Virus record (IMG/VR): IMGVR_UViG_3300027911_000077
Span: 1 to 20,967 of that record
Source of the DNA: a virus
Strand: one strand, 5' to 3'
DNA length: 20,967 bases
The notes beneath the pieces were generated by a model. It was not told where the DNA came from. It did no database searches and worked only from the letters and a program-made list of their open reading frames with translations. Of the stretch, positions 1-6,276 are shown one piece after another; the first letter of the stretch is position 1; every line of letters begins with the position of its first letter. The position numbers and the translations under genes are program-made.

Positions 1-1
1 G

Positions 2-145
2 AAGCTCAAGATTACGGATGCTGCAAAGATTCCTCGCGAGTATCTCGTGGTCGATGAGAAGAAAGTGCTTGAAGCTCTGAAGGCCGGCATCGAAGTGAAG
101 GGAGCAGAAATCGAGCTTATCCAAGTGCCTATCAATTTCCGCTAA
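2..145 (+). CDS. C-terminal end of a Gp157-like phage protein (partial, 5' end outside window)
   Basis: An open frame enters from the left edge and stops with TAA at 143-145, giving 47 visible residues. The sequence KIPREYLVVDEKKVLEALKAG followed by a VKGAE segment matches the C-terminal signature that I recall for the Siphovirus Gp157 family, in which an IP-EY element precedes a D-K-(x)n-LKAG-E-(x)-GA segment. Members of that family lie in early phage gene cassettes, often beside recombination and single-strand-binding genes, and their biochemical role is not well settled. The gene next door starts 1 nt after this stop, so the two are probably co-transcribed. Only the tail is visible, so the family call is from memory of the motif and not from a full domain. 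Confidence 0.55.
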   Translation, partial: KLKITDAAKIPREYLVVDEKKVLEALKAGIEVKGAEIELIQVPINFR

Positions 146-146
146 C

Positions 147-311
147 ATGACATACATATTCAACGAGGGGCAGCTATGGAGGTCGCGCTATGAGCGAAAG
201 CTTCCCTGGTACGAAAGACTGCTTGAAGTAGGCATCGAAATCTCGGTTCTTGCAGCATTCGCGTGGATCGTTTGCAACATCGGATTACTCGCTATCGCTC
301 TCTTAAAATGA
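147..311 (+). CDS. Small single-pass membrane protein, unknown function
   Basis: A 54-aa ORF begins one base after the upstream stop and its TGA overlaps the next start codon by 4 nt (ATGA at 308-311), a layout typical of translationally coupled phage genes. Residues 1-27 are polar and rich in Arg, Glu, Trp and Tyr. Residues ~28-54 form one hydrophobic helix (ISVLAAFAWIVCNIGLLAIA) ending in a lysine. That fits a small inner-membrane protein with a cytoplasmic N-terminus. Tiny membrane proteins in early cassettes can be superinfection or host-takeover factors, but nothing here specifies which. I see no Shine-Dalgarno site. The gene is too short for strong coding statistics; the evidence is the tight packing and the clean membrane helix. 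Confidence 0.55.
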   Translation: MTYIFNEGQLWRSRYERKLPWYERLLEVGIEISVLAAFAWIVCNIGLLAIALLK

Positions 312-427
312 GCAACATTCCTCCGGGCTACGATAATGAAGGCAATTCACTTTCGGAAAGGCTTTGCAGCAAGTGCGGAAGCATTCCGGTAAGCGTAAGC
401 GGCGGAAGATGCTCTGACTGCATATGA
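308..427 (+). CDS. Mini zinc-ribbon-like protein
   Basis: A 39-aa ORF that overlaps its upstream neighbour by 4 nt (ATGA) and the next ORF by 4 nt (ATATGA region, next ATG at 424). It contains two cysteine pairs, CSKC at residues 20-23 and CSDC at 35-38, separated by 11 residues. That spacing is what a one-zinc ribbon needs. Small zinc ribbons of this kind are frequent in phage early regions and usually act in protein or nucleic-acid contacts, but no partner can be named. The cysteine spacing and the double overlap are the whole case for it being a gene. Confidence 0.55.
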   Translation: MSNIPPGYDNEGNSLSERLCSKCGSIPVSVSGGRCSDCI

Positions 428-629
428 AATATAAATTCAAGAATTTCAAGCCGGAATTCGGCAATGAAGGGCATATCCGGATACTTGAAAAGATGCACGA
501 AAGGATGTGCTTGCCTACGAAAAGGTGCTTGAAGACCGGAGGGAGAGCAAAACCCTCCTAGCAAGGATCAGAAAAGGCAAAAAAGAGATACAGGAAATGA
601 TCGATTTTTCAATCAAAAAGGAGGCGTAA
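424..629 (+). CDS. Small helical protein, frame apparently broken by one base
   Basis: From ATG 424 the frame reads MKYKFKNFKPEFGNEGHIRI then LEKMHER and continues to a stop at 559-561 through an unconvincing tail. If one base is added near 501-506 (an agg-atg junction, for example a third g), the reading passes into the frame VLAYEKVLEDRRESKTLLA and on through a Lys/Glu-rich helix to the TAA at 627-629. The joined product would be about 68 aa, charged and largely helical. The TAA falls exactly in the loop of the terminator that follows, as expected for the true 3' end of an operon. So I read this as one gene with a sequencing error or a real indel, rather than a 45-aa protein. Its function is unknown. 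Confidence 0.45.
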
Positions 630-640
630 GCCTCTTTTTT
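621..640 (+). terminator. Intrinsic terminator closing the early cassette
   Basis: GAGGC (621-625) and GCCTC (630-634) form a perfect 5-bp stem around a GTAA loop, which is of the stable GNRA type, and six T residues follow at 635-640. The stop codon of the preceding frame sits in the loop. An A-run just before the stem (616-619) gives further pairing with the T-tract. It separates the early cassette from the iteron region. Confidence 0.85.
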
Positions 641-817
641 GCTATATTATACCATTTTCGTGTCAAGGTCCGGCCAGGTTTTCATGGCTAGGAATATAGC
701 TGTCCAGACCTGTCCAGACGGCCAGACCTATTTCCTATAACCTCCCCCGTGGTGTATCCCCTGCGTGCCTGTCCCTCCTCTCTCTATTACTATCTCTTAT
801 ATAAATTATATATAGGT
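641..817. other. Non-coding control region
   Basis: This 177-bp stretch holds no credible ORF. It contains the first iteron pair (701-721), a repeated GGCCAG word (672-677 and 719-725 region), a pyrimidine-rich run (about 770-800) and an A+T-rich segment at roughly 786-814. These are the ingredients of a phage origin or regulatory intergenic region. Confidence 0.5.
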
Positions 818-902
818 ATGGACAATAAGGATAGTACGGCTCCGCAGAGCTGTGAAAAGTGTCCGGACGTACCTAAAAATGAGGTATGGACAGGTATGGA
901 CA
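701..902. repeat. Five iterons, consensus AGGTMTGGACA, in two inverted groups
   Basis: On the + strand AGGTATGGAC occurs exactly three times: 814-823, 882-891 and 892-901, the last two in direct tandem with a 10-bp period. On the opposite strand, 701-711 reads AGGTCTGGACA, differing at one position, and the abutting unit 711-720 reads CGTCTGGACA, again with a 10-bp period. Between them lies a GTCCGGAC palindrome at 861-868 followed by GTACCT. One-turn spacing and inverted grouping are what is expected of binding sites for a phage replication initiator or repressor. The second group lies inside the possible small ORF 818-955. Confidence 0.7.
786..814. other. A+T-rich segment, possible DNA unwinding element
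   Basis: The stretch is almost wholly A and T, centred on TTATATAAATTATATATA (797-814), in a window that is otherwise of balanced composition. It lies between the two iteron groups and about 90 bp from a DnaA box. It could serve as an unwinding element, or as a -10 region for the ORF that starts at 818. Confidence 0.4.
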
Positions 903-955
903 GGTTTATCCACACTTTGCGTGCTTTTCCTTCTAGCGGTATATTTTCCGCATGA
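818..955 (+). CDS. Possible 45-aa protein overlapping the iterons
   Basis: ATG 818 opens a 45-aa frame (starting MDNKDSTAPQSCEKCPDV) that ends with TGA at 953-955, overlapping the next start codon as ATGA. It has a CEKC pair but no second pair, so a zinc site is not assured. Two of its GMD tripeptides are simply the translated iterons. A frame start is also present farther upstream at 749, but the intervening sequence is the A+T-rich tract and gives an implausible LYYYLLYKLY stretch, so 818 is preferred. The ATGA coupling argues for a gene; the overlap with iterons and a DnaA box argues that this may be non-coding origin sequence. Confidence 0.35.
   Translation: MDNKDSTAPQSCEKCPDVPKNEVWTGMDRFIHTLRAFPSSGIFSA
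906..914 (+). other. Perfect DnaA box TTATCCACA
   Basis: TTATCCACA at 906-914 matches the bacterial DnaA-box consensus at all nine positions. It directly abuts the tandem iterons (882-901) and lies about 90 bp from the A+T-rich tract. Binding of host DnaA next to iterons is the classic arrangement of iteron-type plasmid and phage origins, so this would couple phage replication to the host initiator. A 9-mer can occur by chance; its position is what makes it convincing. Confidence 0.6.
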
Positions 956-1122
956 GTGAAAAACAGAAAATATCAGCGAGGAAAAGGCAGCTTGCCATTC
1001 CGAAGGAAGAGCTGTCACGGAGGATGAGAGAGATCGGAATCCTTCGATGGGAGCGAATGAGCAGGAAGGAGCGCAAGGAGTGGCAGGATCGGATGCAAGC
1101 AGCTAGGAATAAAAACAAATGA
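952..1122 (+). CDS. Small basic helical protein, unknown function
   Basis: A 56-aa ORF whose ATG overlaps the preceding TGA (ATGA, 952-955) and whose own TGA overlaps the next ATG (1119-1122). It is rich in Arg, Lys and Glu (for example RRMREIGILRWERMSRKERK) and should be largely alpha-helical, with an overall positive charge that suits nucleic-acid contact. No recognised family. Its double overlap makes it very likely part of the same operon as 1119-1496. Confidence 0.6.
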   Translation: MSEKQKISARKRQLAIPKEELSRRMREIGILRWERMSRKERKEWQDRMQAARNKNK

Positions 1123-1496
1123 AAATAACCATCGAGACTATTCCTCATGAGGATCAGCGATACGAGACTGTTGGTGATTGGATGTTCAATTCTTTAGGTG
1201 ATCTTTTCATCCGAGTATCGGACATGGGAGATTGGAAAAAGGAATTTCTGGTTGCTTTGCATGAGCTTGTCGAAGTTGCCTTGTGCAAGGACAGAGGAAT
1301 CACTCAGGAGCAGGTAGACGCTTTTGATAAGGCTTTTGAAGCGAATCGTGCCGAGGGGAATCACGATGAACCGGGACACGATGGCAAGGCTCCTTATCGC
1401 AAAGAGCATTTCATTGCTGACATTGTGGAGCGTCTCATGTGTTCTGAATTTGGAATGGTTTGGAAGGAATATGATGATACGATAGTTAATATTTAA
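1119..1496 (+). CDS. Conserved-type phage protein with HELVE motif, unknown function
   Basis: A 125-aa protein. Residues 45-58 read VALHELVEVALCKD and are followed by GITQEQVDAFDKAFE, an EPGHDGKAPY element and KEHFIADIVERLM. I recognise this pattern as a hypothetical protein often found near terminase genes in phages of diverse hosts. HELVE resembles the start of a zinc-protease HExxH, but the second His is a Glu, and though His81, His87 and His97 could complete a metal site, catalysis cannot be claimed. The start overlaps the upstream gene by 4 nt. The gap to the next gene is only 6 nt, so the block 952-1976 reads as one operon. Confidence 0.7.
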   Translation: MKITIETIPHEDQRYETVGDWMFNSLGDLFIRVSDMGDWKKEFLVALHELVEVALCKDRGITQEQVDAFDKAFEANRAEGNHDEPGHDGKAPYRKEHFIADIVERLMCSEFGMVWKEYDDTIVNI

Positions 1497-1502
1497 TTTT
1501 TT

Positions 1503-1976
1503 ATGTCTATACTTTTCGAGATTTTCGAGTTGAAGGATTTCAAGAAGGCGAATGCTTTCATCAAGAAGCACACGCCGTATTCCGATGCGAAGCAGTCAGG
1601 TCTCATCATCGCTGAAGGCAGCATTATCATCCGTTACGATGACGGCGAGGATAACGAGAAGCCTGAGCGAAAAGTGGTGCTCATGGGTCAGGCCTCTCGC
1701 GAGAAGGGAGGATTGCTCAATCAGGAAGTCGAGTTGCGTAAGGCAACGAATGAGCTTGCCCGTCTTACGAGCCATATTGCCGGCTACAAGGAAGGAATGG
1801 AAATTTCTGCATTGCGCAAGATTTTCCGCGATAATAATTTTTCACAGAGCCAAGCTGATCAGGCTGTCGCGAAGATCGAGTCACTGAATAACATTATTTT
1901 CATGTCAGGTCTTGAGATCAAGCGAATCAATTGCGCTATCGAGACTATTGAGGAGATGATTAAGGAATTGGAATAG
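1503..1976 (+). CDS. Hypothetical protein with beta-rich N-terminus and helical C-terminus
   Basis: A 157-aa ORF six bases after the preceding stop. Residues ~30-65 look like beta strands (GLIIAEGSIIIRYDDGE and RKVVLMGQASRE). Residues ~73-157 are helical with heptad-like hydrophobics (VELRKATNELARL, KEGMEISALRKIF, ETIEEMIKELE), suggesting a coiled coil or helical hairpin. No known family is recognised. The position directly before the terminase small subunit is common for small assembly or regulatory proteins, but that is only context. The upstream sequence is an A/T run with no Shine-Dalgarno site. Confidence 0.7.
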   Translation: MSILFEIFELKDFKKANAFIKKHTPYSDAKQSGLIIAEGSIIIRYDDGEDNEKPERKVVLMGQASREKGGLLNQEVELRKATNELARLTSHIAGYKEGMEISALRKIFRDNNFSQSQADQAVAKIESLNNIIFMSGLEIKRINCAIETIEEMIKELE

Positions 1977-1985
1977 TGATATAAT
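1977..1985 (+). promoter_or_regulatory. Consensus extended -10 promoter, probably leaderless start of terS
   Basis: TGATATAAT (1977-1985) is a perfect extended -10 element (TG-n-TATAAT). It overlaps the last codons of the upstream gene, and only six bases separate it from the ATG at 1992. Transcription would therefore begin at about the A of the start codon, giving a leaderless mRNA. No good -35 box lies 16-18 bp upstream, which is usual for extended -10 promoters. The packaging and structural genes downstream would be its transcription unit. Confidence 0.6.
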
Positions 1986-1991
1986 CAGGGC

Positions 1992-2429
1992 ATGAAAAAG
2001 AACGGTCGTCCATCTATTTACTCTCAAAAATTAGCGTCTGAGCTTTGTAAAATACTTTCTCAGGGTATTTCCTTGCGAAGAGCCTGTGAAATGAAGGGCA
2101 TGCCTGACGCTTCTACCGTGTTTCGATGGCTAGCTGATAAGCAAGACTTCCGCGAGCAGTACGCGCGCGCAAAAGAGGAAAGTGCCGATGCTCAGCATGA
2201 GATTCTTTCCGATCTCGGAGACGAAGCTATAAAGCTTTCTCAAATAGTTGATCCGAAATCTTCAGGAGCCGTCGTTCAGGCAGTGAAATTGAAAGCGGAC
2301 AACATGAAATGGAGCATGTCGAAAATGAAACCGAAAAAATACGGAGATAAATTAGACTTAACAACTGATGGCAAAGCCCTTCCACAACCTATCTACGGAG
2401 GAACAGCCTCAACCGGCAAGAAAGTTTAA
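1992..2429 (+). CDS. terS: Terminase small subunit
   Basis: A 145-aa protein with the layout of Sf6/P22-class small terminases: an N-terminal GRPSIYS element (residues 5-11), a helix-turn-helix region (ISLRRACEMKGMPDASTVFRWL, about residues 26-47 in two parts), a helical oligomerisation segment with an AREQYARAKEE-type stretch, and a C-terminal KADNMKWSMSKMKPKKYGDK element followed by a flexible tail. The small subunit binds the packaging start site on concatemeric phage DNA and passes it to the large subunit. It precedes terL and overlaps it by 62 nt. The start follows a strong -10 box by six bases. Confidence 0.9.
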   Translation: MKKNGRPSIYSQKLASELCKILSQGISLRRACEMKGMPDASTVFRWLADKQDFREQYARAKEESADAQHEILSDLGDEAIKLSQIVDPKSSGAVVQAVKLKADNMKWSMSKMKPKKYGDKLDLTTDGKALPQPIYGGTASTGKKV

Positions 2430-3603
2430 TTTCGTTGACACGACGGCCACGAAAAAAGTTTTTGCATTGAGCAAGCGCATTCGCGCCGTGTGCGGAGGAA
2501 CATCGGCATCGAAAACAATATCAATTCTCGTTTGGATTATTGATTATTGCCAGGTGAAGCAAGAAAGAGAAAAGCTCGTACACGTTGTGTCCGAGACTTT
2601 TCCTCATTTGGAGATGGGCGCGATGCTTGATTTTCAGAACATCATGAAGGATAGGGGGTATTGGAACGAAGAGCGATGGCATGCGACGCTGCATACGTAC
2701 ACGTTTGAGACAGGGAATAAAGTACGTTTTCTTTCTGTGGATACGTATGGAAAAGCGCACGGCCCGAGGCGCGATGTTTTGTTTGCCAATGAGTGCAATA
2801 ATATCGATTACAATATTATCGATCAGCTCATTACTCGAACGCGCGAGATTGTCTGGCTTGATTGGAACCCGAGCGAGGAGTTTTGGTTCGAGGAACAAAT
2901 GAAGCCGAACCGCTCTGATATTGATTTCATTCGTTTGACGTACAAGGATAACGAGGCGCTTGATGAAGTGACTATCAATGAAATCGAATCGCACAGAAAT
3001 AATAAGAATTGGTGGCAAGTATACGGTCTTGGTTTGAATGGAACGACCGAAGCGCGAATATACAAGGATTGGAAAACAATCGATGAAGTGCCGCATGAAG
3101 CTCGTCTTATTTCATACGGCCTCGATTACGGATACACGAATGATCCGACGGCGATTGCTGCTATTTATTATCTGAATGGAGGATATGTTGTCGATGAAAT
3201 AGCATATCAAAAAGGATTATCGAATCGGCAAATAGCCGACATTCTTCAAGCATTACCTGCTGCGCCTCTTTATCCCGATTCTGCCGAGCCGAAGTCGAAT
3301 GATGAGCTTCGTTCGTATGGAATTACTGTCATGCAGGTTACGAAAGGAAAAGGATCGGTGACGCAAGGAATTTCATTCGTTCAGGCGCAGAGCGTTTCGA
3401 TCACGAAGCGATCGGTGAATCTCATTAAGGATTACCGGAATTATATGTTCAAGACGGATAAGGACGGCAAGATAACCAATGAGCCTGAACACGCATTTTC
3501 CCATGGTCCTGATGCCGTTCGTTACGGATTTCAAATCAAGCAGGTCGTACCGGTCGTCTCGACCTATGAACAGCCCGAATATGAATCACCCGGACTTCGA
3601 TGA
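2368..3603 (+). CDS. terL: Terminase large subunit (packaging ATPase and nuclease)
   Basis: A 411-aa DNA-packaging motor protein. The ATPase half shows a Walker A-like GGTSASKT (43-50), Walker B with the catalytic glutamate LFANE (138-142) and the LDWNPSEEFW coupling motif (164-173). The nuclease half has an RNase H-like set of acids: D253 in ISYGLDYGYTNDPTA, D304 in YPDSAEPKSNDELRSYG and D382 in FSHGPDAVRYG. It translocates DNA into the procapsid through the portal and cuts the concatemer. Walker A is unusual in having Ser where Gly normally precedes the Lys. The chosen ATG lies 62 nt inside terS; the next in-frame alternative is a TTG close to the ATPase core, which would remove the N-terminal strand. 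The stop overlaps the next start by 4 nt. Confidence 0.95.
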   Translation: MAKPFHNLSTEEQPQPARKFNFVDTTATKKVFALSKRIRAVCGGTSASKTISILVWIIDYCQVKQEREKLVHVVSETFPHLEMGAMLDFQNIMKDRGYWNEERWHATLHTYTFETGNKVRFLSVDTYGKAHGPRRDVLFANECNNIDYNIIDQLITRTREIVWLDWNPSEEFWFEEQMKPNRSDIDFIRLTYKDNEALDEVTINEIESHRNNKNWWQVYGLGLNGTTEARIYKDWKTIDEVPHEARLISYGLDYGYTNDPTAIAAIYYLNGGYVVDEIAYQKGLSNRQIADILQALPAAPLYPDSAEPKSNDELRSYGITVMQVTKGKGSVTQGISFVQAQSVSITKRSVNLIKDYRNYMFKTDKDGKITNEPEHAFSHGPDAVRYGFQIKQVVPVVSTYEQPEYESPGLR

Positions 3604-3875
3604 TACGAAGAATGCTCGTCTTGTGCGGAGCTTGCGGCTTTCATTACAAGATAGAGTATTCGCCACGCTTGACGACGTTCTCGAAAATCCTCGACTATTC
3701 CATCTGCTCGAATTGCAACGTTGCTCGCTGTCCGTATCTGCACACTCGCGTCGAATGCCGGCTTTGCCATGCTCCTGTGCCTGATGGGCTGCGAAAGATG
3801 AGGCTTTGCTCTATGCACTATCAGCGTCGAAATAAAATTATGAGAAAAAGAGGATATGATATTCTGAAAAAATGA
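3600..3875 (+). CDS. Cysteine-rich zinc-binding mini-protein between terL and portal
   Basis: A 91-aa protein coupled to both neighbours by 4-nt ATGA overlaps (3600-3603 and 3872-3875). It has CxxC pairs at C9/C12, C36/C39 and C53/C56, plus C44, H57, C70 and H73, enough for two zinc sites. The C-terminus is basic (YQRRNKIMRKRGYDILKK). Small zinc proteins next to terminases are often HNH endonucleases that cooperate in packaging, but I see no HNH core here, only the ribbon-like scaffolding. A role in terminase regulation or DNA contact is inferred from position and charge. Confidence 0.75.
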   Translation: MIRRMLVLCGACGFHYKIEYSPRLTTFSKILDYSICSNCNVARCPYLHTRVECRLCHAPVPDGLRKMRLCSMHYQRRNKIMRKRGYDILKK

Positions 3876-5884
3876 CAAATATCGAAACTACTACGCTGCC
3901 GGACGATATCTCCTATGGCGGCAAGACGAAAAAGGAATTTTTCGACGAGCTGACGAAGATTGCCGCTCAGCAATTGCTCGCGTCCGAAGCGTTCAAGAAA
4001 CCTTTGCTTGAAAAGTGGAAGAGCTATGAGGAATTGAAGGCAGGAAAGGTGAAGAAGAAGCTTCGCACGCCGTTTCAGGTTGCATTCCCTATTTTTTCAG
4101 GCATGCTCGACACGCTTGCGGCGTCCTTTGATGAGCCGATTGAGCTTGAATTCTATCCGACGAAGCCGGCAGATTTCTTCAAGTCGAAGAAAGTGCAGGG
4201 CGCGTGGAACACGGAAAAGTCGAAGACTGATGTCACGTCGCGATGGGATTATAAGTCGCGCATCGAGAAGAATCTTGCTTTGATTTACGGACGAGGAATC
4301 GCGACGAATTTCGCGGAAAGCAGCCCGACCTATCGCTCTGTGCTCGAAATCATCGACCCTCTCTATTTTCATTGTCAGCCCGAGGGAGGAGGATTGCTTG
4401 AAAATCATCTTTTCTGCGGACGCGAAGATATCTTCAAGAGCGAGGCGGAAATTACGGAGCTTGCCGCGTCGAAAATCTATGATGAAGATCAATGGAAACA
4501 GCTCAAAGAAAAGCAGTCAGGCGATTCGACTGTGCTTTCAAACGCATCGGACAATCTTCAGTCAAAACTTACTCGCTTCAAGGCGCTCGGATTGAATCCT
4601 GAGAGCAATGGCTATGTCGGAGAGAAGATTTTCAATCTCGTCGAATGGTGCATGCAGTATAAGAACAAGCGATATTATCTCGTTTTCGATCCATTCTCTC
4701 TCACTTGGCTTCGCGGAGAGAAATTGCGCGATGTCTATTCGCTTGATCTCTATCCGTACACGTCTTGGGCAACGCATGAGGATGCAAAAGTATTCTGGTC
4801 GAAGTCGTATGCCGATGATTTGTATCCTATTTCGGACGCAATCACGACCCTTTTCAATCAAGAGCTTACGAACCGAGAAAAGCGCAATATGGGCGCTCGC
4901 GCTTATGATAAGGACATGTTCCCTGATGTTGCGAAGCTCGACGCGGCGCAGTATCGTCCTGACGCGCTCGTGCCTGTGGATACGAAAGGTGGCACTCGCA
5001 AGATTCAGGATGGCATTTATTATTTCCAAACGGCAGAGCTCGAAGGCACGATCAATCTCCTTGATTGGGTGCAGAAATCTACAGCAAAAGACACTGGCAT
5101 CAGCGATATTGCGCAGGGTTCGGCGATGCAGGCGACAAAAAAGGTCAATGTCGCTTACATGGAGCAGGCTTCTATCGCAAAGCGCATCGGTTACAAGTCG
5201 CAGTCATTCAGCGAATGCTGGGGCGAGCGAGGCGTACGCTATTTTCAGGGCTTGCGCGATCATATGACTCCCAAAATGGCAATTCAGACCATCGGAGACT
5301 TAGGTCTTGAATGGGATGAAATCACGCGAGAGGATCTTGACCTTGAAGGAGACATCGGAGTTCGCGTCATTTCTTCCACGGCTCGAAAGGAAGAGATGGT
5401 TCAGAAGAAAGCCGGGCGCATCGAAGCACTCAAGCTTATGGCGACGGACCCGACGCTTGTTCAGGCATTGAATCCTCAATGGAAAGCATCGGCTATTCTT
5501 CGTGATGTCGGCAATTACGATGACGATGAGATAAAGCTTGCTCTTGATACCAAGAATTCCGCTTCGCGAGAGAGCGTCGCGCATGCGCATGTCGCGATTC
5601 AGAAGATTATTTCAGGCATGAAACCCGATATCAATTTCGAGGCTGATTCCGTATTCCTGAAAATAATCCGCGATTACGCTATCGAGCATCGCGAGACGCT
5701 CATGAAGAAGGGGAAGTTCGAAGCTTTGTGGTCGTATTTCACCATGTCTTCGCAAATGGCTCTTCAGAATTCACAAACAGGTCAGGCAGGAAGCCAATCA
5801 AAGCCAGGGGAAGCGCAGCCTGCGCAGGCAGGGGGAGCGCCTTCTTCGAACGTCGCGCGTCCTATGCAGCCAATGAGCCGATAA
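3872..5884 (+). CDS. Portal protein
   Basis: A 670-aa protein directly after terL and the zinc mini-protein, the usual portal site. Size and style fit the long portals of short-tailed phages. Helical N-terminus (residues ~15-65), a mixed core containing SVLEIIDPLYFHCQPE (about 153-168) and FCGREDIFKSE, the WLRGEKLRDVYSLDLYPYTSW segment in the wing, and a long helical stem/crown region. The last ~40 residues are rich in Gln, Gly, Pro and Ser and likely disordered. Twelve copies would form the ring through which DNA enters and leaves the capsid and to which the adaptor binds. Identity rests on position, size and the family-like wing motifs, not on a single diagnostic residue. Confidence 0.85.
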   Translation: MTNIETTTLPDDISYGGKTKKEFFDELTKIAAQQLLASEAFKKPLLEKWKSYEELKAGKVKKKLRTPFQVAFPIFSGMLDTLAASFDEPIELEFYPTKPADFFKSKKVQGAWNTEKSKTDVTSRWDYKSRIEKNLALIYGRGIATNFAESSPTYRSVLEIIDPLYFHCQPEGGGLLENHLFCGREDIFKSEAEITELAASKIYDEDQWKQLKEKQSGDSTVLSNASDNLQSKLTRFKALGLNPESNGYVGEKIFNLVEWCMQYKNKRYYLVFDPFSLTWLRGEKLRDVYSLDLYPYTSWATHEDAKVFWSKSYADDLYPISDAITTLFNQELTNREKRNMGARAYDKDMFPDVAKLDAAQYRPDALVPVDTKGGTRKIQDGIYYFQTAELEGTINLLDWVQKSTAKDTGISDIAQGSAMQATKKVNVAYMEQASIAKRIGYKSQSFSECWGERGVRYFQGLRDHMTPKMAIQTIGDLGLEWDEITREDLDLEGDIGVRVISSTARKEEMVQKKAGRIEALKLMATDPTLVQALNPQWKASAILRDVGNYDDDEIKLALDTKNSASRESVAHAHVAIQKIISGMKPDINFEADSVFLKIIRDYAIEHRETLMKKGKFEALWSYFTMSSQMALQNSQTGQAGSQSKPGEAQPAQAGGAPSSNVARPMQPMSR

Positions 5885-5888
5885 TCTC

Positions 5889-6239
5889 ATGGATATAGAC
5901 CTCAAAGAAAAGCTCGACAAAGTGAAAGAGGAATACAAGGATGACGAGGATTTGCCGTCAAAGGCTTTGGAGTGGGAAGAAAAAATCCGCAAGAGCTCAT
6001 CGTGGAAGGAGTTTTCCGAGAATGAAGTAACGAAAGAGATCGTTGCTTCGCTTCGCAAGCGAGTCGTTACGCTTCGCATCATGCTTGCCCGTTCGAGGGA
6101 TACGGAAGTCATGGCGAATGTCGGGAAATACTGGGCTGTCATCGATGAGGCGCAGTATTGGCTTAAGACAATATGCTTCGATTACAAGGCGGAATTGAAG
6201 TCTATCGAGGCAGAGCTCGCTTTGTATCTCTCGCAATAG
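5889..6239 (+). CDS. Small helical protein after portal, unknown function
   Basis: A 116-aa protein that is almost entirely alpha-helical and charged, with several Lys/Glu-rich helices (LKEKLDKVKEEYKDDED; ASLRKRVVTLRIMLARSRDT; YKAELKSIEAELALYLSQ). It starts 4 nt after the portal stop (TAA-TCTC-ATG) with no Shine-Dalgarno site, suggesting reinitiation by the same ribosomes. Such short helical ORFs between portal and scaffold are frequent in podovirus-like genomes; their function is not established. A role in head assembly is inferred from position only. Confidence 0.75.
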   Translation: MDIDLKEKLDKVKEEYKDDEDLPSKALEWEEKIRKSSSWKEFSENEVTKEIVASLRKRVVTLRIMLARSRDTEVMANVGKYWAVIDEAQYWLKTICFDYKAELKSIEAELALYLSQ

Positions 6240-6258
6240 TTATCACTTATCATTGTTT

Positions 6259-6267
6259 TGGTATCAT
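6259..6267 (+). promoter_or_regulatory. Extended -10-like element, near-leaderless start for the 6277 gene
   Basis: TG-G-TATCAT at 6259-6267 matches the extended -10 consensus at all but one position. The ATG at 6277 is nine bases past its end, so the mRNA would carry only about 2-3 leader bases. It lies in the 37-bp gap after 6239, one of the few intergenic spaces in the head region. Confidence 0.4.
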
Positions 6268-6276
6268 CAAATCATT

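Noticed and set aside
749-817. Upstream extension of the 818 ORF
   Set aside because: It would translate the pyrimidine-rich and A+T-rich tract into an implausible sequence; the internal ATG at 818 is more sensible.
1119-1496. Metalloprotease activity from the HELVE motif
   Set aside because: The second His of HExxH is a Glu, so catalysis is not supported.
4608-5267. 219-aa + strand ORF within the portal gene
   Set aside because: Overlaps fully with the portal frame; Arg/Ser-rich composition marks it as a shadow.
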